NCBI GenBank assembly: GCA_025356435.1
Contig: JANXSY010000046.1
Location: 1 to 61,685 of the forward strand
Reading direction: 5' to 3'
Source: Isosphaeraceae bacterium
Lineage (GTDB): Bacteria; Planctomycetota; Planctomycetia; Isosphaerales; Isosphaeraceae
DNA length: 61,685 bases
In this document: one piece after another, positions 18,020 to 25,345 of the stretch
Position numbering within the stretch: the stretch's first letter is position 1
How the letters are laid out: each line of letters begins with the position of its first letter
Notes under the pieces: model-generated
Databases searched by the model: none
What the model was told of the DNA's origin: nothing
What the model saw: only the letters and a program-made list of their open reading frames with translations
Position numbers and translations under genes: made by a program

Positions 18020-19252
18020 ATGATTGCGTCCGCGCCGATCGATAAGCTCATGCAGGCTTTGCGGCAGAACACCTTGGTCAAGATCATCGAGCAATTCGAA
18101 GAAACCTACCCCGATATCCACCTCAAAGACCTCGTGGTCGATCGGGTCGGGCCAGGGCGGATGATCGAGGTCAATGGCCAGGAGGTCATGAATTTCGGCT
18201 CGGATAGCTTTCTGGGACTGGACCAGGATCAGCGAGTGCTTGCATCGATCCGCGACGGCCTGGACCGTTGGGGTAGCCACAACGGAGCCTCGCGGGCCTT
18301 TGCCAGCGTCCGGTCGAACGCCGACGCCGAGGAGAAGTTGGCCGCGTGGCTTGGGGTCGAGACTGTCTTGATCTATCCGTCGGTGACCCTGGCCAACCAG
18401 GGGGCCATTCCAGCGCTCGTCGGCCGCAAGGACGCTATTGTCCTCGACGAGCAGGCTCACAACTCAATGCAGGACGCGGCCAAGATCGCCAAGGCTAACG
18501 GCGCGAAGGTGGCCACTTTCTCGCACAACAGCCCGAAGGCGCTCCGTAAGACGCTTGAATCGCTCCGACCGTACCGCTGCGCCCTGGTGTGTATCGACGG
18601 TATCTACAGCATGAGCGGCGAGATCCCGCCGATGGTCGAGCTCGACGAAGTCGCCCGGTCGCTCGATGCCGTCCTCTATATCGACGATGCGCACGGCACG
18701 GGCGTCCTTGGCGAACACGGCCGGGGGACCGTCCTCGAACACCTGGGCAGTTACGACAACTGCTTTGTGATCGGCTCGCTCTCGAAGGCGTTCTCGTGTG
18801 CTGGGGGGTTCGTGGGCTGTCCCGAGCCGTTCCGTCGCTTGCTCCAGATCCGGTCGAACAGCTATATCTTCGGCGGCCCAGTTGTCCCGGCCTATCTTGA
18901 CGCGATCTGCACCGTGGTCGATATCCTCGGGTCGCCCGAGTACGACACGCTGCGAGACCGCCTGGACCGCCATGTCAGCCGACTGACGAGCGGCCTGACG
19001 GACCTCGGCCTGACGGTTCTTGGAGGGCACACGCCGATCATCTCGGTGCGCGTCGGCGACGAAGCCAAGACCCTCAAGGCCGGGAAATACCTCTTCGATC
19101 GCGGTTATTACGTCCAGTCGGTGCTGTTCCCGGCCGTCCCGTATCGTGGCGGCGTGCTCCGCATTCAGTGCAACGCCAACCATACCGATGAGGCGATCGA
19201 CGGCCTGATCTCCGCCTTTGACGCCTTGAACGTCGAGTTCAGGCTGGCCTGA
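18020..19252 (+). CDS. Alpha-oxoamine synthase (PLP-dependent; serine palmitoyltransferase/AONS-like)
   Basis: 410 residues from the ATG preceded by GGAG at 6 nt. It has the fold-type I PLP motifs of the family: DEQAHNSM (His that stacks on the ring), DGIYSMSG, DDAHGTGVLGEHGRG (Asp pairing with the pyridine N) and GSLSKAFS (Schiff-base Lys). The family condenses an amino acid with an acyl thioester and releases CO2, giving 8-amino-7-oxononanoate, 3-ketosphinganine, aminolevulinate or other aminoketones. The stretch before the first helix reads GASRAFASVRSNADAEE, where the usual H-x-x-LE is lost, so it is a divergent subfamily. With an ACP, ketosynthases and an exporter nearby, I infer use of an acyl-ACP to make a long-chain aminoketone. 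Confidence 0.9.
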   Translation: MIASAPIDKLMQALRQNTLVKIIEQFEETYPDIHLKDLVVDRVGPGRMIEVNGQEVMNFGSDSFLGLDQDQRVLASIRDGLDRWGSHNGASRAFASVRSNADAEEKLAAWLGVETVLIYPSVTLANQGAIPALVGRKDAIVLDEQAHNSMQDAAKIAKANGAKVATFSHNSPKALRKTLESLRPYRCALVCIDGIYSMSGEIPPMVELDEVARSLDAVLYIDDAHGTGVLGEHGRGTVLEHLGSYDNCFVIGSLSKAFSCAGGFVGCPEPFRRLLQIRSNSYIFGGPVVPAYLDAICTVVDILGSPEYDTLRDRLDRHVSRLTSGLTDLGLTVLGGHTPIISVRVGDEAKTLKAGKYLFDRGYYVQSVLFPAVPYRGGVLRIQCNANHTDEAIDGLISAFDALNVEFRLA

Positions 19253-19272
19253 GCTCGAAATTGAGGTGCGTG

Positions 19273-19665
19273 ATGGAGTGGAAGGACCAAAGCCGGATGC
19301 TCGGGCTGATGACCGCCGCCGTGGCCGCTCTGGCGATCGGCGAGGTCTTGCTGTCGAAGGGGATGAAGGGGGCGTCCGGCGGCGAGGGCCGTTGGACCGA
19401 GCAGGTGATGGGAGTGCTCGGTAGCCCCTGGATCTGGGCCGGGGCGGGGCTGATGCTGCTCCACCTGGTCCTCTACATGGCCGCGCTGGGCAAATCTGAC
19501 CTAAGCCTCGTCCTGCCGCTCACCGCGGCCTCGTATCCGCTGACGACGCTGCTGGCTCGGCAGTATCTGGGCGAACAGATCGGCACGACGCGATGGGCCG
19601 GCATCGCCCTGATCACCGCGGGGGTCGCGGTGGTCGGTCTGGGCGACGCCTTCACCCGTCGATAG
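19273..19665 (+). CDS. 4-TM EamA/ArnF-like (DMT superfamily) membrane protein
   Basis: 130 residues from the ATG giving MEWKDQ, with GAGG 7 nt upstream and 20 nt after the oxoamine synthase. Four membrane helices fill the protein (about 10-30, 53-75, 80-102 and 106-126), the half-DMT layout of EmrE/ArnE/ArnF. The last three carry the EamA pattern (LPLTAASYPLTTLLARQYL, then GIALITAGVAVVGLG). Small proteins of this type flip lipid-linked sugars or export small amphiphiles as dimers. Next to an oxoamine synthase it could move a lipid intermediate across the membrane; that role is inferred. Confidence 0.85.
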   Translation: MEWKDQSRMLGLMTAAVAALAIGEVLLSKGMKGASGGEGRWTEQVMGVLGSPWIWAGAGLMLLHLVLYMAALGKSDLSLVLPLTAASYPLTTLLARQYLGEQIGTTRWAGIALITAGVAVVGLGDAFTRR

Positions 19666-19674
19666 CGAAGTGAG

Positions 19675-19983
19675 TCAGGCTGCGGCCTGATTGTCAGACG
19701 TAAGCGGCGGGGACACGATCTGCGGGTTGTTTGCCAACTCGACGACCTTCGCCGCGATCAGGTCGAGCATTTCGCCGACCGTCTTCACGGGGGTGAGTTC
19801 TTCGAGCGAGAGCCGGATATGGAACTCACGCTCGACCCGCATCACCAGGCCGACGATATCCACGGAATCAAGGCCGAGGCCCTCGCGGAGATCGCGGCCG
19901 TCCTCTAACTCCGGATGTGCCTCGCCCATCTCCTCTTCGAGCAAGCCTGCCAAGGTTGCTCGCAAGTCATCCCGACTTGACAT
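19675..19983 (-). CDS. Acyl carrier protein
   Basis: 102 residues. GLGLDSVDIVGLVMRVE contains the Ser that receives 4'-phosphopantetheine (D-S-V, where most ACPs have D-S-L). The four-helix ACP pattern is clear up to about residue 80, then a Pro/Ser/Ala-rich tail. It converges on the EamA-like gene (9 nt between stops) and is preceded by a purine-rich AGGAGA stretch about 5 nt before its ATG. A non-housekeeping ACP beside an oxoamine synthase recalls alphaproteobacterial sphingolipid loci, where a dedicated ACP feeds serine palmitoyltransferase. Confidence 0.93.
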   Translation of the reverse strand: MSSRDDLRATLAGLLEEEMGEAHPELEDGRDLREGLGLDSVDIVGLVMRVEREFHIRLSLEELTPVKTVGEMLDLIAAKVVELANNPQIVSPPLTSDNQAAA

Positions 19984-20167
19984 CGTCTCCTCCTTGATGG
20001 TGTGAACTCGCGCCCAGGTACGATCGGTCGGGCCTGTAGGCGTGGCGCGAAGATACTATGCCATGCGGCCTCTGCCCGCAAGGTCACCCGGGCCGTCACG
20101 ATTCACGGCGATCGACCTCCGTGTCGGGAGGGCGATCGCCGTTTGATTTCGTCGAGGCCGACTCGTC

Positions 20168-20722
20168 TCAGCGGGCCACCGGATAGTAAATGTACGTCGC
20201 GGTGGCGGGGTTGTAGTAGAGCGGGTAGCGATAGCCGTCGCCCGGCTCGTAAGTCTGGTTGGTCAGGTACGGGGCCGAAGCGGTCGTGTTGGTATAGGCC
20301 GGTGCCGAATAGCCGCTGTTATATCCATATCCGTTGCCGTAACCATAACCGTTGCCGTAACCGTTGCCGTATCCATAGCCGCTGCCGTAGCCGAGCCCAT
20401 AACCGAGGCCGAATCCACCGAGGCCGAGACCATAGCCACCGTATCCACCATATCCGCCGCGATATCCGCCGCCGTAGCCCCCGCGGTATCCGCCGCCGCC
20501 ATATCCGCCGCCGCCGTGATATCCGCCGCTGCCTCCGTGGTAGCCGCCGCCGCCCATGTGGCCGCCACCGCCACCGCCGCCATGACCTCCACCGCCGCCG
20601 CCACCGTGGCCCCCGCCCCCGCCGCCCCCGCCGCCGCGACCGAAGGCTGGAGTGAACGAGGAGACTGCGAGCACCAAGGCCAATGCTGCTGCCTTCCGAT
20701 TGAAGCCGCTGAATAGGTTCAT
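20168..20722 (-). CDS. Secreted Gly/His/Tyr-rich low-complexity protein
   Basis: 184 residues from the ATG giving MNLFSGFNRKAAALAL. A clear signal peptide (cleavage near SFTPAFG) is followed by about 45 residues of Gly with spaced His, then Gly-Tyr blocks (GGYGGYG), then GYGYGNGYGNGYGYG repeats, and a globular-looking end with YYNPATATYIYYPVAR. No enzyme motif. The sequence is typical of planctomycete secreted or surface proteins; the regular His could bind metal. The open frames on the other strand here are Arg/His-rich artefacts of the repeats. Confidence 0.85.
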   Translation of the reverse strand: MNLFSGFNRKAAALALVLAVSSFTPAFGRGGGGGGGGGHGGGGGGGHGGGGGGGHMGGGGYHGGSGGYHGGGGYGGGGYRGGYGGGYRGGYGGYGGYGLGLGGFGLGYGLGYGSGYGYGNGYGNGYGYGNGYGYNSGYSAPAYTNTTASAPYLTNQTYEPGDGYRYPLYYNPATATYIYYPVAR

Positions 20723-20929
20723 CGTTGCTCTCCCCTGGCTTGGACCCACCTCACGCTGACTGGCCGAGACTGGCCTTCGGGCCATCCCACATCTTCTAAT
20801 ACGCCGAGAGTCAGGGATCGGGTCAGTCGATCCAGCGAATATGCTGCGATCTTTGGCGCGAGGCCCTGGAGTCGTCCCGCTTCAAGGGCTACGATTGGGC
20901 CGAAACACCCGCCCCCTTGGAGAACACCG

Positions 20930-21649
20930 ATGCCGACCCGCCTGACCCCGCTCACCCTGGCTTTGACTCTCGCCATATTCGCGCCGCTCAAGGCCGCCGA
21001 CCACGCCCCAAAGGCGTTCATTGATGGCACCGGCGCGGGCTGGAAGACGCTCGGCGAGGCCGACTTCGTCAATGTTAACTGCGATCCCAAGACCTGGACC
21101 TGGAAGGGCGACGCTGTTCACTGCACCGGCCTGCCGGTCGGCGTGACTCGTAGCCGAAAGCCCTACGCCAACTTCGAGTTGGTCGCGCGGTGGCGGCATC
21201 TCAAGTCGGGCGGCAACTCGGGCATCTTCGTCTGGGCGGCCGACGCCTCGCTCGAAGGGCTCAAGCCCGGCACTCTCCCCCGAGGGGGAATCGAAGTGCA
21301 GGTGCTCGATCACGGATACGCAGAGGCTTATGAGAAAGAGACCGGCAAGAAAGGCGACTGGTTCACGACCCACGGAGACGTCTTCCCTGTCGGCACTTCG
21401 AAGATGACCCCGTTCGCCCCCTCTGCCCCGGGCGGCTCGCGTAGCTTTCCGTCGAAGCACCTGAGCAAGGGTGTCAACGAGTGGAATCATTATTATGTGC
21501 GATGCATCAACGGCGAGGTGCGGCTCTGGGTCAACGGCGAGGAAGTCTCCGGCGGCACCGGATGTCAGCCGAGCAAGGGCTACCTCTGCCTCGAATCCGA
21601 AGGATCGCCGGTCGACTTCGAGGCCATCCGGATTCGCGAACTTCCGTGA
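20930..21649 (+). CDS. DUF1080 (3-keto-disaccharide hydrolase family) secreted protein
   Basis: 239 residues with a signal peptide (about 1-22). The body is one DUF1080 concanavalin-like domain: KTWTWKGDAVHCTG, FELVARWRHLKSGGNSGIFVW and GGIEVQVLDHGY are family signatures, ending in LESEGSPVDFEAIRIRELP. DUF1080 proteins are among the most amplified families in Planctomycetota. Some have been shown to hydrolyse 3-keto-glycosides made by Gfo/Idh-type dehydrogenases. The substrate is not deducible. It is transcribed alone, divergent from the Gly-rich gene. Confidence 0.92.
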   Translation: MPTRLTPLTLALTLAIFAPLKAADHAPKAFIDGTGAGWKTLGEADFVNVNCDPKTWTWKGDAVHCTGLPVGVTRSRKPYANFELVARWRHLKSGGNSGIFVWAADASLEGLKPGTLPRGGIEVQVLDHGYAEAYEKETGKKGDWFTTHGDVFPVGTSKMTPFAPSAPGGSRSFPSKHLSKGVNEWNHYYVRCINGEVRLWVNGEEVSGGTGCQPSKGYLCLESEGSPVDFEAIRIRELP

Positions 21650-21672
21650 CGCCGGAACATGCGTTGTGACAA

Positions 21673-22266
21673 TCATAGCTTGATTCTGTGCGTCTGAGAA
21701 CGGCGGAAGTCGATGGTGCGGATTCGGGAGAGATAGCGGGACGCGATCGAAAAGTGTGGATCAACCAGGCTTGATCCCTGCAATCTGACAGAATCGCCCG
21801 CCTGATTGGCACTCTTGAGCAGGACGAGTTCCTCCGCCCCGACCAGCGTCGCCACTCGGGCGGCGATCGAGTCGCTCGTCACTGCCCAGGAGTGCGGCAG
21901 GGCGTCGGCCGGGTCGAGTCGGTCGTCGTCATTGAGGCAATGACGCGGGGCCAGGACCGGGATAGTACCGTTGTCCCAGGTTCGATCGAGGTCAACAAGC
22001 TGCGTCACGAACGTCGTCCCGGCGACCAGGTCGACGAGCAGCCGCGCCGTCACGTCGAGGATGCGGAGTGCGAGGGCGTGCGATCGCGCCTGGCCGATCT
22101 GATGGACCCGGTCGAGGTCACGAAGGGCATCGACCATCTGCCCCCCGCCGACAATCAGCAGCGGCCGGACCTCGCCTAGCGCGGCCAGGAACGGGGGCAG
22201 GCGATCGGGCAGGGGGGGCCAGTCGAGCAGGCTACCCCCAACCTTGACGACGACGATCGGCCTCAC
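21673..22266 (-). CDS. Amino-acid-kinase-fold protein, MfnE-like (methylofuran-type cofactor synthesis)
   Basis: 197 residues from a GTG overlapping the upstream stop as GTGA. It has the amino acid kinase fold: VVVKVGGSLLDW (nucleotide-binding Lys and Gly loop) and LLIVGGGQMVDALRD, then a shortened substrate region with SWAVTSDSIAARVATLVGAEELVLLKS. Short single-domain members of this type belong to methanofuran synthesis (MfnE, aminomethylfuran phosphate kinase) and occur in bacteria with H4MPT-linked formaldehyde oxidation. It is the last gene of a three-gene overlapping operon with two other cofactor-pathway proteins, which supports the call. Confidence 0.83.
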   Translation of the reverse strand: MRPIVVVKVGGSLLDWPPLPDRLPPFLAALGEVRPLLIVGGGQMVDALRDLDRVHQIGQARSHALALRILDVTARLLVDLVAGTTFVTQLVDLDRTWDNGTIPVLAPRHCLNDDDRLDPADALPHSWAVTSDSIAARVATLVGAEELVLLKSANQAGDSVRLQGSSLVDPHFSIASRYLSRIRTIDFRRSQTHRIKL

Positions 22267-23327
22267 GACGACGGCACCGCAGAGATGTCGGATTCCGCCC
22301 GTTCGCGGGCGAGGATCACGAGCGCATGGGCACAGGCTGCCGACGACGCCGTTTGACCCCAGGCCGCCCGAAGGCTTACGATGTTGACCCCTTCTCCCAT
22401 CATCCTCACGGCCAGGCGACGCGCCAGGGTCTCACCCGACCCGGAAATAACGGCCGATCGGGGACGGCCGACCGTTGCCTCGCATGCGAGGGTCGCGGCG
22501 CGTTGGAGGCGGGCCAGGAGCGCCTCGTCGGCGGCCCGGGCGAAGGCGAGGGCGTCTTCGGCGGAGAAGCCGTCGCGGTCGGAACCGACCATCCGGGCCA
22601 GTCGGTCGCGCGCGGCCTCAAGCGTGGCGGGCCGACCGTCAGCCGTCGAAAGGTCGGAGGGGTCGACGGCCATCTCGCCGAGGATCAGATAGATGTCAAG
22701 AGTCGAGGCGAAGAGTTCGGCGGCGAGGCCCGTCGCCACTCCTCGAAATGGCAGTTCGGTGGCCAGCGAACATAGCGGTGTCCGGCGTATCCCCGCATAG
22801 ACCAACTCCCCGGTCTGGAGCCGCTCGAAATCCGACCGGCCGCGCGGATGGGCCAGGCCGTCGGCCAGCGGGACCAGGTCGGCGGTTGTCGAACCAATGT
22901 CGATCAAGATCCCCGGCCCCTCAGGGACCAACCTCGCCGCGACTTCTCCCAAGGCCAGCCAGTTCGCGGCGGCGGCGAGCGATGGCTCAGCACGGATCGC
23001 ACGAACGTCATGAAAACGTCTATCGACACCCCATACGCTAATTGGACGCCCGTCAGTAGCGTCCATTGTGGCGTCCAGAACGGCCAGCACGCCCCCCGCC
23101 TTTGTCTCATAGCAGTCACAAAGCTCGGCCGTCATCGTGAGGGCGACGCGGTCGAACGCGGGGAAGGCGCGGGCGAATAGCCGGAGTTCGCGGGTCAGAT
23201 CGTCGGGCCGCTTCCAGAGTTCAAACGGCATCGCGCGGGCCGTCCCTGCCTGGTGGGCGGCCTTGATGTTGGCACCGCCCACGTCAAACGCAATCCAGGT
23301 CCCAGCACTTGATGAGTCTCCATTCAT
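22263..23327 (-). CDS. Hydantoinase/oxoprolinase-like protein of the H4MPT-linked C1 pathway
   Basis: 354 residues from the ATG giving MNGDSSSAG, which overlaps the stop of the ATP-grasp gene (ATGA). ASKHA-type phosphate loops are visible: IAFDVGGANIKAAH at the N-terminus and GILIDIGSTTADLVPL near the middle, followed by LQTGELVYAGIRRTP and, near the end, SGSGETLARRLA. This matches the conserved uncharacterised family that always accompanies H4MPT/methylofuran genes in methylotrophs and planctomycetes. Its reaction has not been established as far as I know. It is co-translated with neighbours on both sides. Confidence 0.88.
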   Translation of the reverse strand: MNGDSSSAGTWIAFDVGGANIKAAHQAGTARAMPFELWKRPDDLTRELRLFARAFPAFDRVALTMTAELCDCYETKAGGVLAVLDATMDATDGRPISVWGVDRRFHDVRAIRAEPSLAAAANWLALGEVAARLVPEGPGILIDIGSTTADLVPLADGLAHPRGRSDFERLQTGELVYAGIRRTPLCSLATELPFRGVATGLAAELFASTLDIYLILGEMAVDPSDLSTADGRPATLEAARDRLARMVGSDRDGFSAEDALAFARAADEALLARLQRAATLACEATVGRPRSAVISGSGETLARRLAVRMMGEGVNIVSLRAAWGQTASSAACAHALVILARERAESDISAVPSS

Positions 23328-24331
23328 GTGTTGCTGTCCGTTCGAGAGAGGTGAGGGGGGCGAAGGGAGACTGTGCCGTCGGCCGAGAAGTCGACCTGGA
23401 TCGGCGTTCGTAGGCACGTGGATCGATATGAATCCGAGACCACGCCCAGCCAGGCTGCGGCCAGACACCCTGGACCGAGTGCAATGACCAGGCCAACGCA
23501 CGAAGTCGTCGGCCTCGGATTGATCTCGATGACGATCGGGCCGGTCGTAGGGTCGTCGATGAAATCGACCCCGATCAGCCCACGTAGCCCCGAGACGGCT
23601 GCGACGGCGAGGCGGGCCGGATGGTCGTCGGGCAGCGACTCGTCGAGGATTGACCCGCCGTGATAACTGAATCGCCTGCCCTCTCGCGAGATCGTCTGCC
23701 GACTGACGCCGACCAACATTGCCAACTGGCCGGGGCCGGCGATGAACGTCGCGCTCTTCGGCTCACCGGGGATATAGGGCTGCAATAGCGCGACAGTCCT
23801 GTCGTCGAGATCGGTGAGAGAATCCCGATGCGATGAGACGAAAAACGTGTCAAGTGAACCCGCTCCGTCGATCGGTTTCAGCACGGCCGGATAGGGAAAG
23901 TCACGCGGCAAGCCGTCTGAGGGGCGGACCTTCAGGCCGATCGGCGTGGGGATTCCGCGAGCGATCAGATGGTCCGCGAGTCGGAGCTTGTCGGCGGAGA
24001 GCTCGATCGAGTCCGGGTCGCATCCGAGTGAGTTGGGGATCGATCGGGCGAGGTCAGCGAGGACTCCCCCGGTCTCAGGGGCGATCAGCGCGGTATGATC
24101 AGCGACGGCCGAGAGGTCAGTGATCGACTGGCCGGGACCGATCCGGACGACCGTCCATGGGCCGGGCTCGTCAGGCAGTCGCGCGTCGAGGGCCATCACG
24201 ACCCGCACCCCGGGGACGACCGCGAAGTCCTCCGCGAGGGCGCGTCGCATGGCGCGACCCTCGACGGCCCACGACTCGGGTAGGTCAAGGCCCGCGAGGC
24301 CGCCGCCGGTGACGTATTCATAAATCAGCAC
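23324..24331 (-). CDS. ATP-grasp ligase, MfnD-like (tyramine-glutamate ligase family)
   Basis: 335 residues from the GTG giving VLIYEYVTGGGL, chosen because homologs begin right at this motif and GGGAG lies 8 nt upstream. ATGs at 24367 and 24379 would lengthen it by 12-16 residues. ATP-grasp features are ELSADKLRLADHL, PYPAVLKPIDGAGS, PYIPGEPKSATFI and the metal-binding IEINPRPTTSCVGL. The family links glutamate to an amine in methanofuran synthesis. With the following kinase-like and hydantoinase-like genes it marks a methylofuran-type cofactor pathway. Assignment to MfnD is by family and context. Confidence 0.85.
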   Translation of the reverse strand: MLIYEYVTGGGLAGLDLPESWAVEGRAMRRALAEDFAVVPGVRVVMALDARLPDEPGPWTVVRIGPGQSITDLSAVADHTALIAPETGGVLADLARSIPNSLGCDPDSIELSADKLRLADHLIARGIPTPIGLKVRPSDGLPRDFPYPAVLKPIDGAGSLDTFFVSSHRDSLTDLDDRTVALLQPYIPGEPKSATFIAGPGQLAMLVGVSRQTISREGRRFSYHGGSILDESLPDDHPARLAVAAVSGLRGLIGVDFIDDPTTGPIVIEINPRPTTSCVGLVIALGPGCLAAAWLGVVSDSYRSTCLRTPIQVDFSADGTVSLRPPHLSRTDSNT

Positions 24332-24365
24332 CGTCCGCGCTCCCAGACTATCCGGTACGATCGAC

Positions 24366-25103
24366 ATGCCGCAAATCATCCCCGTTCTCGATGTCCAAGG
24401 CGGGCTCGCCGTCCACGCAAGGGCGGGCCGCCGCGACGATTATCGCCCGCTCCGCTCAATGCTGCGACCCGGTTCCGACCCGATCATCCTCGCGCAAGCC
24501 GTCCGCGATACGTTCGGCCTCGACCACCTTTACCTCGCCGACCTCGACGCCATCGCCAATGACCATCCTGCATTTGATCTCTACCGGCGGCTGGCCGATC
24601 TGGGACTGACGATCTGGGTCGACGCTGGCGTGAGGGACGGCACAAACGCGGGCGACGTGCTCGCGACCGGCGTCGCGCGGGTCGTCATCGGCCTGGAAAC
24701 TGTCAGAGGTCCCGCGACCCTCCGCAAGCTCGTCGAGACCTTCGGCCCCTCGCGAGTCGTCTTCAGCCTTGACCTTCGTGACGGCCTGCCGATCCTTGCC
24801 GCCGAGGCCGATTGGGAGATGGCTGACCCGTTGGGGATCGCCTCCGAGGCGGTCGAATGCGGAGTCGATACGATCATTCTCCTTGACCTGGCGCGAGTTG
24901 GGACCGGACGTGGCGTGGGGACGCTACCGCTGCTCGATCAGCTTTTCGGGGAGTTCCCGGGCCTGACATGGGTGGCGGGCGGGGGCATCGCGGGCCGGGC
25001 CGACGTCGAGACGCTGCGTTTGGCCGGGGCCTCGGCCGTGCTCGTCGCCTCAGCACTTCATGACGGCAGGCTCGGCAGGGATCTGGGGTTCGATGCGACC
25101 TAA
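24366..25103 (+). CDS. HisA/HisF-like TIM-barrel protein of the C1-cofactor cluster
   Basis: 245 residues. It starts MPQIIPVLDVQGGLAVHA, the HisA/HisF beta-1 strand, followed by IYLADLDA-type beta-2 (HLYLADLDAIAND), and keeps the two phosphate-binding Gly motifs (VAGGGIAGRADVE and GASAVLVASALHDG). A short divergent paralogue of HisA is a regular member of H4MPT/methylofuran gene sets in methylotrophs; it is unlikely to serve histidine synthesis because no his genes are near. Its start lies only 34 nt (or -2 nt, if the ATG at 24367 is used) from that of the divergent ATP-grasp gene, so its promoter must lie inside that gene. Confidence 0.87.
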   Translation: MPQIIPVLDVQGGLAVHARAGRRDDYRPLRSMLRPGSDPIILAQAVRDTFGLDHLYLADLDAIANDHPAFDLYRRLADLGLTIWVDAGVRDGTNAGDVLATGVARVVIGLETVRGPATLRKLVETFGPSRVVFSLDLRDGLPILAAEADWEMADPLGIASEAVECGVDTIILLDLARVGTGRGVGTLPLLDQLFGEFPGLTWVAGGGIAGRADVETLRLAGASAVLVASALHDGRLGRDLGFDAT

Positions 25104-25294
25104 AGGAAACGCTGGGATTGGCTTCGTTCCGTCGGGGAAATTGGCTTGCTCAGAAAGTCTTAATTCTGGGTAATCTGCGCAATTTGAGAAATGCCCGGCG
25201 TTTACTGGGCGCAAGGATCCACTGAGTGCTTCTTTTATGGGGTCGGGTGTCCCAAGGGCACAGGAAAAATTCGTTTGGTCGATCGTCCCTCCGG

Positions 25295-25321
25295 TCTCCT
25301 CTCCAACTCGTGGGGAGGAGA
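25295..25321. terminator. Hairpin downstream of the 25346-26353 gene
   Basis: An 11-bp stem (TCTCCTCTCCA / TGGGGAGGAGA, one wobble pair) with a 5-nt loop, about 25 nt beyond the stop of the minus-strand gene. No U-run follows. Its core resembles half of the large inverted repeat at 31038-31168, so it may be a decayed copy rather than a plain terminator. Confidence 0.45.
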
Positions 25322-25345
25322 TCAGAGTTCGTTATTTCGACATCC

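Noticed and set aside
20240..20640. Tandem repeat resembling a CRISPR or satellite array
   Set aside because: The repeats are short, in frame and encode GYG/GGH units; spacing is irregular and there are no spacers.
20002..20655. 217-codon Arg/His-rich frame opposite the Gly-rich protein
   Set aside because: Its composition is the complement of Gly/Tyr codon repeats; no start context, signal or domain.
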